A DNA stretch of 12,221 bases, taken from positions 1 through 12,221 of the forward strand of contig CALSCQ010002905.1 of assembly GCA_943704525.1 (NCBI GenBank), read 5' to 3'. Under the pieces are notes generated by a model that had not been told where the DNA came from, searched no databases, and saw nothing but the letters and a program-made list of their open reading frames with translations. Shown in pieces: positions 1 to 8,220 of the stretch. The position numbers and the translations under genes were made by a program. Within the stretch, counting starts at the first letter, position 1. Every line of letters starts with the position of its first letter. This DNA is from Pigoraptor vietnamica. Taxonomy: Eukaryota; Opisthokonta; Filasterea.

Positions 1-78
1 AATGGCGCGTGAGCACTCGGGTTCGCAATACAAAACAGAGGGAAGTTCGTAACAAAGATACCCATTATGTTCCCTAAC

Positions 79-114
<36 letters not shown>

Positions 115-237
115 CAACAACTAGACACACACCACGCACACTCCACACCCCGCGCGCGCACACAAACGCACACTGACTCACTATCTGCGTCTCATTCGTT
201 ATGCATTGTGTCTAATGAGGCCTCTGCCGCCACGCAG
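1..237 (+). other. Probable leader or intron of the first gene, CA-rich
   Basis: This stretch has no convincing coding sequence. The first eight bases could be the end of an upstream exon, followed by a donor-like GTGAGC at 9-14. A CTAAT branch-like motif lies at 212-216, about 20 bases before a candidate acceptor CAG at 235-237. The downstream reading frame stays open back to an ATG at 67, but there it would encode a His-Thr run from the microsatellite, which is unlikely protein. Composition changes to GC-rich codon-like sequence at about 225-240, which supports an acceptor there. A second possible acceptor is CAG at 271-273, which keeps the same frame. The assignment as intron or leader is inference. 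Confidence 0.4.
81..112. repeat. (AC)16 dinucleotide microsatellite
   Basis: There are sixteen uninterrupted AC units at 81-112, followed to about 175 by interrupted CA/CAC/CGCG-rich sequence. It lies in the presumed non-coding leader or intron of the first gene. Confidence 0.97.
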
Positions 238-1047
238 AGACGAGCCCTGGAGGCCGTCTACTTTTCGCCGCAGACTGCGGGCTACGAATCGACACTGACG
301 CCGCTTGGTCACGCGCTCACGGGGGACCCGTGTGCCTTCGCGCGCCTCCATCACGTGACCCTCATCCACGTTCCCTCCGGCGACCTCGACGCCGTCTCGG
401 CGACGATAACGCGCCACCTCACCCTTCACCGCCTCTCGTGCGGCAGCCCCTCTTCCCAGTGGCTATCGCCCGAGCCCTCGGCAAAGTCTGTGCAGTCCTT
501 TGAGTCGCAGTACAGCTTCATGCTCAAGGGCGTCACGCTCGACAGCGGCGCGGCCGTGTGGGACCGCGTCGGCGCGTGTGTAATGCGCATCAAAGCGCTT
601 GTCATGCACCTCGGCCTGCTCGCTATGCCTCCCGAGGGGCTCGACGGCACGTACTCGCAACCGCTCCTGTCGGCCGTGCGCGCTTTCCAGGAGAAATTCA
701 ACGCAGAAAACTCTGCGTCGAAGGTCGGCGGCGGTCGCAGCAGCATTGCATTTGAGGTGGACTTCGACATGGACTCGTCGTCGCTGTGGCCGGCGCTCCC
801 GACGGACGGGCGCATGGACCGACCGACGCTTGATGCGCTATTCGACTCGCTGAACACGATGCGGAGGCACCTGAAGCGCCTGCACCACGTGTTCGATGGC
901 GATCCGTTGAGCGAGTGGTCGGGGTTCCGCGAGTTTCTGCGGGGCATTCAGCGCGAGTGGCAGCTGGCCGAAGACGGGACGCTGGGCGTGTCCATGTCAC
1001 GTGAGGTCGCCCGGCGAGTCCTGGACTTTGACGGGCTGCGGCGATAG
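238..1047 (+). CDS. 3' exon of an unidentified protein, C-terminal ~269 residues
   Basis: The exon is an open GC-rich frame ending in TAG at 1045-1047. I do not recognise the family. The start is uncertain: the first in-frame Met after the CA-rich stretch is far inside (about 517), so the N-terminus probably lies on an upstream exon. The likeliest acceptor is CAG at 235-237, with CAG at 271-273 as an alternative. The frame-open ATG at 67 would add a His-Thr repeat and is disfavoured. The middle (586-846) has helical segments with AVRAFQ and, after an insertion of about 35 residues, DGRMDRPTLDAL. This resembles the two halves of a peptidoglycan-binding-like (PGBD) domain (a resemblance by eye, not a search result). 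The tail is charged and helical. There is no signal peptide or membrane segment in the visible part. The gene converges on UBA1. Confidence 0.65.
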   Translation, partial: RRALEAVYFSPQTAGYESTLTPLGHALTGDPCAFARLHHVTLIHVPSGDLDAVSATITRHLTLHRLSCGSPSSQWLSPEPSAKSVQSFESQYSFMLKGVTLDSGAAVWDRVGACVMRIKALVMHLGLLAMPPEGLDGTYSQPLLSAVRAFQEKFNAENSASKVGGGRSSIAFEVDFDMDSSSLWPALPTDGRMDRPTLDALFDSLNTMRRHLKRLHHVFDGDPLSEWSGFREFLRGIQREWQLAEDGTLGVSMSREVARRVLDFDGLRR

Positions 1048-1063
1048 CCCGCAAAATTCTTCG

Positions 1064-1069
1064 CATAAA
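1064..1069 (+). terminator. Candidate poly(A) signal CATAAA of the first gene
   Basis: CATAAA lies 17 bases past the TAG stop. It is a one-base variant of AATAAA. The distance is short and such a hexamer is common by chance, so this is only a candidate. The same hexamer in a similar context follows UBA1. Confidence 0.25.
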
Positions 1070-1358
1070 GAACGACTGCGAAATGGTCTGTTGCCGACTT
1101 TCAAGTTTGGTCACGTGCGACCTGAAGCGCCTGTGGCCATTCGTTAGGGTGCATGACTGAGCCCCATCGGTAGGACTTCGATGGCTATCAAACGAAACCG
1201 CTCAACACGTTATGCGGCAATGAACGAAAGCCATGCGCTTACTTCCACCACTGTGGCACACACCAAACAGGCGTTTAACAGTCCTTAGCGGGGACTTCTC
1301 GGCAAATTTTCAAAGTTCAAATGAAATCGAGGGATTTCCTGAGTAGGTCACTGAGCTC

Positions 1359-1364
1359 TTTATG
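1359..1364 (-). terminator. Candidate poly(A) signal CATAAA of UBA1
   Basis: On the minus strand CATAAAG occurs about 95 bases after the UBA1 stop codon. No AATAAA is seen nearer on that strand. This is a candidate only. Confidence 0.25.
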
Positions 1365-1457
1365 CGCTTCCAAGCAAGCACGCACGCAGCACGACGGGCC
1401 GCATAGCTAGCGCCAAACGCATGGAACGCGGCGTGCTGCGCAGTTTGAGAGGATGGC

Positions 1458-4400
1458 TCAGCGCGGCAAGAGGTAGCGGACGTAGGGGACCTCCACATCC
1501 TCGCCCTCGCCGTCGTTGCAGCAGATCTCGAGGACGAGCGCGCGCGTCCACGTGGGCACCTGCTTCTTACTCACAGACTCGACGAGCTGCGACATACTGC
1601 GCGCACAAATGGATTGTTCAGCACAAGGAATGTCATCAACGGAACACGCAGACGCACACAAACACACATACATACACAGATGGAACAAATTTGTTCCCAA
1701 CGCACGCGCTCAGCGGCAGAAACACTCACGGCATGGCGAGGCGCTCCTTGACCTTGTTCTTGGGCATGAAGAAGGAGTATAGCAAGCTCACCCCGCACGA
1801 GATCATCGTCACCTCCAGGTTGTGCACGTTCTGTAACCGAAATGGCCGCCGTCAAATTCGTGCACACACACGCGCACGGCCACGTGCGCAACCACCGAAG
1901 TGACCACAGTCAAAACACGTGACGAACACATACGAAAGTAACAAAGTGTCGGCCAAAACCATGCACCCATACATAGAAGAGCACGTGCGCCCCATGTCCT
2001 CAACACACCTTGAAGTAGTCGATGAACTCCTGGACAGACATCTCGCCCTGGACGTCGAAGCGGTCCCAGAGACCCCACTGCACCTCGTTGTACTTGAGCT
2101 TGGGCGAGGCGATGGGCTCGGAGAAGCTCACGAACGGCAGCGCGAGGTTCACAAAGCCGTTCTTGTACGACTCGATCTTCTTGTGTCCCTGAATAATCTG
2201 CGGAAGAACAGCGGCGACGTAAGAATTGCGCCAAGAATAAACGGGCTAAGCAGAGTATACGCACACAAACGAGAGGCCATTAACAACGCAGAGAAAGAAT
2301 GCAGTGAGAAGCAGACCACAAGCAAACAGCCTCACGACTACAACCCGAATCATCGCACACCCCGCACACGCACACCCGCACATGCACAAACCTTGTACAT
2401 TTCGAGGCACACGAGGCCGACGACGAGCGACGTCGTCGTGGCAATCGCGGGAATGATCTTGCCAGCAATCAGCTTCGACTGGTGGCGGTCGGCCGGCGCA
2501 ATGCTGTAGTTGGTGGCACGGAGGTTCGAAGCGGCCGTGATAAAGTCCATGTGGAAGTTCATGTCGTCATCCTGAAAGGAGACACGAGCGTGAGAAAGGG
2601 ATTCGAAAAACGCTCCTATTGCAGTTGAGTCTGCTCAAGTGAGGAACGATGATACACCGAAGCCACGTGCATTCACCTTCTCAAAATCAATGTCGTTGAG
2701 CTTGAAGCCGCCGAGTGACTCCACCGGAGGGAGATCCCGCAGCTTCTCGTCAATGTCGCCCGTTTCTGCGACACACACGCGTAGGTCAAATGGGGTCCCA
2801 TTCACCTGCGACGCATTCCCAAAAACCGACAATCGAATTCCCATCGAGGTGACAAAGTACAGGATTGCTCACCCCTTGTGCCGTCGGCTGTGGGAGCTTG
2901 CTCGTTCTCGTTGACCTGAATCTTCACGCCCTCCCTCGGGCGGAAATCGGGCACGGCCACGGACGCCGCGACACGACGCACGTACTCGTAGTCCCGAGAG
3001 CCTACAGGGTATACGATTGTCAGTACAGGGGAGACGAGAACAAATAGACAGAGCAAACAGGCCGTGAAGAGGGGACAAATAGCCAGAGTAATAACGCCTG
3101 CACCGCCAAACCTGCCGTAGGACTTCCCACCTTGGATTCCGTAGTTGAACGCGCGAAGGTTGGCGCCGGCGAGGACAAAGTCAAGGTGCATCGGCTGCGC
3201 GAAACATTGCGGAGACAAATGCGCCATCAGCACGAATGAATGCACTCGCACGACGACACGAACAATTTCCACAAATGTGTGAAGCCCTCTGGAAAAGGAA
3301 CGACGACTCACGTCCTCCGGGTTGAACACGAGGGGCTTCGGGCAGCGCTTGGGACCCGACCAGAACGGCTGTCCAGTCGAGGTGACCTGGTCCGGGGGGA
3401 AGTTGAAGAGGAGCTGGCGGATGCTGTTGTTGTAGTAGTCCTCGAAGCGGAGGCGCGCCCAGACGATGCAGTCATCGAAGGAGCGCGGGCGCGCGACGAC
3501 GAGGTACTCGCGGATGCCGTCCAGCGTCTCCATCTGTTAAGAGCGTTGGCGGCGAAGTAAGGTTGCAGCTTGGATATGATGAATGATCCACACAGAGAAT
3601 GCACATGGAGACGCCCAATGTCATCACGGCACGAAGGCGAGATGTTCAGTAACAACGCCCACCACTTGCGGGGCGGGCTGCTTGAGGAGCTGCGCAATAA
3701 AGTCGCCACCGGCCGTGTACTGGTTCACGTTCTCGGGACCCTGCTTGAAGAGACCTTCGAAGAGATCGCGCGCCCACTGCATCCCACATAGCACACATGG
3801 AAACAAGGGTGTGAGCCACAAGAAAATGGCACGAAATGCAGATCGGGGCGCACCTGGAGCGTGTGCGAGATCGCGTTGGGGAAATTCTTGAGCGTGCAGA
3901 TCGGGATGGCCTTCTCCGGGGGATCCTGAGACGACGAGTACGACTCGGTGAGGAAGGGAACGACCACCTGCGTGTTGCCCTTCGTGCCGAGCGTCCCGGA
4001 CTCCAGCAGCGGCTTGCGGTAGTAGACGCAGCGCCGGTCCATGTACTTGCGCGCCTCCACGTTGTCCAGCGCATTCGCGACGCCGTCAAGGACCTCGAAG
4101 AACTCGTCGTTGTAAACGCCTGCGATGGAATGGGGCCGTGCGTAACACTCTCGAGACATGCGTAACACTCTCGAGAGAACAGAGAAGATCAACGTCGAAC
4201 ACGGGCGCCAATTCACCACTTCGAAACAAGGAATGAAAATAGAAAACCCACTCTCCGTCTCTGGACCGACACGGTTCTGGTGCGCGGAAATGTGGATGGC
4301 CGGGTTCATCGCCTTGACAGCCGCCGCCGCCGTCTCCGACTTGAGCTTCTGCTCGCACAATCACACACGAAAACATTAGCCGTAAAGCCCAATACTCGAA

Positions 4401-7400
4401 GAGCAGCACAAAGTCTGTGCACACAGCACCGGCATAGCGCAAAGCGACGAAAAATAGAGAAAATTGACTGGATTCAGAGACACTGGCTGCGCACCTGCAC
4501 GTCCCACGGGCGGAACAGAAACTGGCGGTTGAGGTTGCTCTTCTCGATCGTGTCCATGTCGGTCACCGTGATCATACCGTTGGGCCCCGCAGAAACGCCC
4601 ATCATGGCCCAGTTCTTCAGCAGCTCACAGCCGATTGCGCCAGCGCCGACCTAAGGAAACACACATGGAAGCATAAGCGCGATAGAACAGACATTAAGAG
4701 CGACGTGCGTGTGTCTACGGCCGCTATCAATCAAAGCACGCAACATGCTCAAGTCAGCGTACCAAAAAGTACTTGAGACCTTCGATGCGGTGCTGGACAT
4801 CACGGCCGAACACGACAATTTGACCGTCGAAGCGCGACCCAATCTGATACAAACGAAACGTCAGCAAAACAGTGGCGAGCAAACGCAACCGCTGTCTCTA
4901 CTGCACGCACCGGGCGGCACTGTTCCTCAGTGAGTTCAACTTCGGGAAGCGACTCGATCGAGTCGAAGTACAGCCATTGGTACACGGGGTGGAACTTGCC
5001 GGAGCATGCCTGTTGCAAGCCGTGTTAGGAAACAACGAACACAATCAGGGCGCGAAACATAATACCACCCAAGCCAGCCAACCACTCCCAAATAAGCTGT
5101 GCCAACGTTTTGCATACAAGTCGCAAAATAGGCCTCCAAATACAAAGCACACGAGGAATGCGAAATGTAGTGGCCAGCTGACCTTCATGACCTCCTGCGC
5201 GGCAATCGAGCCAATCGTCGAGGCCATCGGAGCCAAATCGCCCATCGCACCGAACGCAAACAGCCGAAGCAGCTTCGGATTCAGCTCAACCTGAGCAGAC
5301 CGCGGAAAGGGTTTCAGACAAGCAGTGGACTTCGGCGCCACTCACAAACCCAAACCAAGATACACGACAACCAGTTCCAACGGCGAATCAGAGCAATGAA
5401 ACACAAAACTCACCGGCGACGGCGAGGCCTTGTTGATTGCGTCTGCCTCGTCGAAGAATCGTTTGGCGTCCTCCTGAATGTCGGAAACACAATAAGTCAT
5501 GAGCCGATACCAACGCCGCGCATAAGAAATCCAAATGCTCGCCACGGGTGAAATGGACGGCAATTAGGTCCACGCACTTCGTTCCGAGGGCGAGGAAAAC
5601 CCTGGTACTTGGCGACGTACGCGTCCAGAGCGCGAAACGCAACGTGGAGCTGCTGCGGATGGTCAAACTTGGCGTAATCCGTCACGAGGAACTCCGGGTT
5701 CGCAATCGACTCCGCGAGCGGTTTCTGAGAAGAGTACAAAGTCACGATCAGAAACAAGGTCACGATAAGAACAGACAACGCCGGTGTGCGTAAACAACGG
5801 GCCAGTTGCTGTGTACCCACGAAATCGACCGTCTTGGGCATCTTCACTTGGTTCGCAATTCCGCCCCGCACATACGTTCCAAGGTTAGTCGTGTCGCCAA
5901 TGCTGAAAGTGAACGGGCCTGCAAGGACAGCGTCAGCCACATGCATCGTCTCCATACCACCTCCTTCGCGCGAGCACGTACCGAGCACCTTGATTTCGCG
6001 CGGAAGGCCATTGTTGAGGGCGGGCATGCCGTCCACCTCGGTGAATGTGACGTAATCGCCAGTCTCCATGTTGTGACGGGTTTCCTCAACGCACGTGACG
6101 ACGCCCTCGGCATCCTAAGAAAGCGCAAAATCCAACGATTATATAACTATCGCGACTCCGACGGAAGGCAGAGGAATGAAACGGTGAGCTGATGCGCGAG
6201 TTCCATGATGCCAAGAACAACCCACATTCGAAATCGAGGCAATCATCACGCTGACGGGCTGCTCTCCATTGGTATCCGTGACAACGAATCCCGTGCCGAA
6301 GTCGCAGAACAGTTGGCTGCACATCACAACATTCACGTCAGGTGCAATTCACAGCAGGCACGCACACGCACGCAGGTAGAAAAGCGCGATTCATGAGTGC
6401 ATGAACAAACATTCTCAACGGAAATCTTATACAACCAGCGATCGAAATTGTAAATTATAGCAGTACTAACCCGAAGAGACCGCGCGTGGAGGCAATGATG
6501 AGGGCGATGTTGCGGGAGTGCGTGAAGCTGTTAATGCGCAGTTGATCCTCCAGCGTCGCGTCCGTGAGAACCACGACCTGCAAAATGTCAACATTGTCCC
6601 CGTCAAGCGGAATCTCACAACACCGACGTGAATGCGACTAAAGCGATGATGCACTGGCGCCATTTCTAGAAACCCAAGGGAAGACTGCATTCACATAGGG
6701 TAAGGGAAGGCATGGCTACCTTGAAGCGCGAAAGAAATTCTTCCGTGAGAGGGCCGACATGCGCCGCCACGGGGACGTAGCTATTCAGTTCGGCGAGACG
6801 AGGCAGCGTCGCCTGTGCCCTGTTCTTCCCGAGGTCCGCCTCGGAGAGGAAAAACTGCAGTGCCAACGGGGTGAGCGAAAGCATAGCCGAAAAGGACACC
6901 GCACGCCCCTCCCATGACACCCTCTTGTAAGGGCAGCCTCTGTTACGCAACCGACCTGGGACGACAGGTCCTTGAGCTGTGTGGGGGCATTGTCGTGAAT
7001 GGTCACCGACTTGACTCCCGCGAGAACAACGTCCTTGGCTGCGGAATAGCGACAAACCACGTGAGCATTAACCCCAGATCTGCCATGCACGCACGGGCTA
7101 TACAGAGTGGAGAGTCAGGGTGTTGCAAGTGGGCAAGAGCGTGAGTCGTGGCCGTGTCCTCGAGTAACACCCACCGATTTCCACGCCGAGACCGTTCATT
7201 CCGGAGATGAGCACGTCAGACGCGCTCATTTTCTTCATCGCCTCATGGCCAAGGACGTACCTGTTCGCAGCAGCGCAAATGAACGACAGACCCCAACAGT
7301 TCACACGGCCGCCGGATACAGGCTTACAAGCACTCGCGTGCAAAATATGCGAGAGCTAAGTACGGCAGCAACTCTGCACGGCCACTTACAGCTGACGAGA

Positions 7401-7460
7401 ATAAAGGCCCTCGTCAATTTGCGCCGCCGGAGGCGTCGCATCCACCTCCATGCTGGTCAT
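1458..7460 (-). CDS. UBA1: Ubiquitin-activating enzyme E1 (25 exons, 1014 aa)
   Basis: E1 uses ATP to adenylate ubiquitin, captures it as a thioester on its catalytic Cys and passes it to E2 enzymes, in cytosol and nucleus. Exons total 3045 bases; 1014 residues is close to yeast Uba1 (1024). The order matches the family. A short N-terminus leads to [18 protein letters not shown], where Arg22 fits the arginine finger. Next come the inactive adenylation half, the first catalytic-cysteine half-domain (about 169-265) and a four-helix stretch. The active adenylation domain has [10 protein letters not shown] at 434-443, [14 protein letters not shown] at 464-477 and ALDNVEAR with Asp536. Catalytic Cys592 lies in [10 protein letters not shown], followed by the second cysteine half-domain and a ubiquitin-fold domain ending in VEVPYVRY. 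No key residue is missing. The ATG at 7460-7458 is preferred; the next, at 7451-7449, is in frame. Paralogues UBA6 and UBA7 are less likely given the close match to UBA1. Confidence 0.96.
1597..1729 (-). other. UBA1 intron 24 with CA/GT-rich tract
   Basis: This phase 2 intron has donor GTGAGT and acceptor GCAG, and splicing restores a Pro codon. It contains a CACACA/CATACA-rich run at about 1650-1680 (GT-rich on the sense strand), typical of several introns in this gene. Confidence 0.9.
1831..2008 (-). other. UBA1 intron 23 holding three CACGTG hexamers
   Basis: This phase 0 intron of 178 bases has a donor GTGTGT. The palindrome CACGTG occurs three times within 107 bases, at 1881-1886, 1916-1921 and 1982-1987. 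Confidence 0.9.
3854..4119 (-). other. UBA1: UBA1 exon 16: Mg-binding Asp and catalytic cysteine
   Basis: This is the longest UBA1 exon (266 bases). It encodes LDNVEAR, with the metal-contacting Asp536, the near-invariant block [10 protein letters not shown], and [10 protein letters not shown]. The TGC codon of catalytic Cys592 is at 3898-3896. Confidence 0.93.
4139..4178. repeat. Two-copy 20-base tandem duplication in UBA1 intron 15
   Basis: The units at 4139-4158 and 4159-4178 are identical except at one base near the end (GAGACA against GAGAGA). Each contains an XhoI-type CTCGAG palindrome. The duplication lies wholly inside intron 15 (4120-4251) and looks recent. Confidence 0.93.
4495..4650 (-). 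other. UBA1: UBA1 exon 14: nucleotide-binding core of the active adenylation domain
   Basis: This exon encodes residues 434-485. It carries the Rossmann glycine motif GAGAIG and the acidic/Arg segment [14 protein letters not shown] that binds ATP in E1 enzymes. It is bounded by phase 0 introns on both sides. Confidence 0.93.
5919..5981 (-). other. UBA1 intron 7, the shortest (63 bases), stop-free
   Basis: The donor is GTACGT and the acceptor TTGCAG; phase 1. The intron length is a multiple of three and no stop occurs in the reading frame, so retention would insert 21 residues. The splice is required by homology, because KVLG joins directly to PFTFSIGD as in other E1 enzymes. Confidence 0.9.
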
Positions 7461-8220
7461 CTGCACGATGAGTTCGCAATGAGATAGCTGTCACGTGTGG
7501 CCGAAGGAAATGCTACACATGTACCAAAGTTGAGATTGTACTCTACAACAACATTACAAAGCCCACCTTCGCTTTACCCGCACAGTGCTCACGGGTCACG
7601 AAGTGTGTGCGAAACGAAGCGATGCAAAACTGCAAACGGAGCAAAGGCACGGCAATCAGCGACAGGTAGACGAGTTACAGCCGCCAAGGGAACGTTCCAC
7701 ATTACACGCACGCACACACGCATACACACACACGCGCGCGCGCACACACAGGGACACACACCTCACTGCAGAAGCGCAAAGTGAGCGTGAGACACAGGTG
7801 GATCCTCGATGTACACACAAGTGGATGCGGTCGATTCACGCGAACGGGCGATGGAGGGAGCGAGAGACAGAGAAAGGCAACAGCTGACTCTTCCCACGTC
7901 ATGTTTCAAAGAAAAAAAATTCATGGGCGCGCAAAAAATAAAGGCCTGTGCCAATACATTTTCCATAGTGAAGCACGGTGGTAATAAATTTGGACACTGA
8001 CCATGACCGCATGGCCATCTTTGGCTGACGATCCCCTTGTTGGCCTCATTTGGAAAAGTGTTGCCGTGCATCTGGCAACGACAAACGTGAAACACGGCAC
8101 GTCACGTGCGGAAACGCGTTCGCAGACGGCGTAGTCGTGGTGCAGCCAGCACGGATATACCTCCCTCTATGTAGTACAGTCGTTCGCTCCAACAACAGTA
8201 CGTGACGTAAAATTCATCCT
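7461..8220. other. UBA1 upstream region and SGF73 3' flank
   Basis: This is 760 bases without a supported gene. It must hold the 3' UTR of the Sgf73-like gene and the promoter and leader of UBA1, both on the minus strand. A CAG at 7463-7461 directly precedes the UBA1 ATG and could be the acceptor of a leader intron. A possible donor GTGAGG begins at 7766 on the minus strand and is followed by GT-rich sequence like that of other introns here. CACGTG occurs at 7492-7497 and 8103-8108, and a TGACGTAA half-palindrome at 8203-8210. AT-rich sequence at 7905-7990 could be core promoter, but no clear TATA box is seen. No AATAAA follows the SGF73 stop on its strand. Confidence 0.5.
7704..7762. repeat. 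Alternating CA/CG purine-pyrimidine tract
   Basis: This is a nearly unbroken alternation of pyrimidine and purine, made of CACG and CATACA units, a (CG)-rich core at 7731-7742 and CA flanks. It lies about 250 bases upstream of the UBA1 start codon, in the promoter, leader or a leader intron. Confidence 0.9.

Larger units (their letters stand above)
1048..1457. other. Convergent intergenic region (3' ends of two genes)
   Basis: About 410 bases lie between the stop of the plus-strand gene and the stop of UBA1 on the minus strand. No supported ORF, RNA gene or long repeat is visible. It should hold both 3' UTRs. The hexamer CATAAA follows each stop: at 1064-1069 on the plus strand and at 1359-1364 on the minus strand, the latter about 95 bases past the UBA1 stop. 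A CACGTG lies at 1112-1117. Confidence 0.6.
1458..7460 (-). other. UBA1: Exon map of UBA1
   Basis: Exons in transcript order: 7460-7390, 7260-7175, 7038-6956, 6854-6720, 6577-6471, 6316-6226, 6114-5982, 5918-5821, 5724-5578, 5473-5414, 5290-5183, 5009-4911, 4843-4763, 4650-4495, 4348-4252, 4119-3854, 3776-3663, 3533-3312, 3194-3131, 3001-2873, 2765-2677, 2571-2392, 2197-2009, 1830-1730, 1596-1458. All 24 introns start GT and end AG, and range from 63 to 194 bases. Sixteen are phase 0, five phase 1 and three phase 2. Junctions were chosen by consensus sites, frame and the E1 family pattern, and each split codon restores the expected residue. The one real ambiguity is the donor of exon 17, which could end at 3666 or 3663. 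Confidence 0.9.

Noticed and set aside
67-237. ATG at 67 as the start of the first protein
   Set aside because: It would translate the AC microsatellite into a His-Thr run; codon-like composition only begins near 238 and splice-like signals are present.
1421-1903. A 160-residue plus-strand ORF over the UBA1 3' end
   Set aside because: It is antisense to conserved E1 exons 24-25 and crosses a CA-rich intron; it encodes low-complexity Arg/Thr/His sequence.
2802-3533. A 243-residue uninterrupted minus-strand ORF
   Set aside because: It is UBA1 exons 18-20 read through introns 18 and 19; the extra stretches are absent from E1 enzymes and have clean splice sites.
5497-6069. A 190-residue uninterrupted minus-strand ORF
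   Set aside because: It is UBA1 exons 7-9 read through introns 7 and 8; E1 homology needs both introns removed.
7937-7988. AATAAA hexamers on the plus strand (7937-7942 and 7983-7988) as poly(A) signals
   Set aside because: No plus-strand gene precedes them; both neighbouring genes are on the minus strand.
7763-8095. A 110-residue minus-strand ORF upstream of UBA1 as an extra exon or gene
   Set aside because: There is no recognisable family, the composition is not codon-like, and it ends at a stop on a donor-like site; more likely leader sequence.
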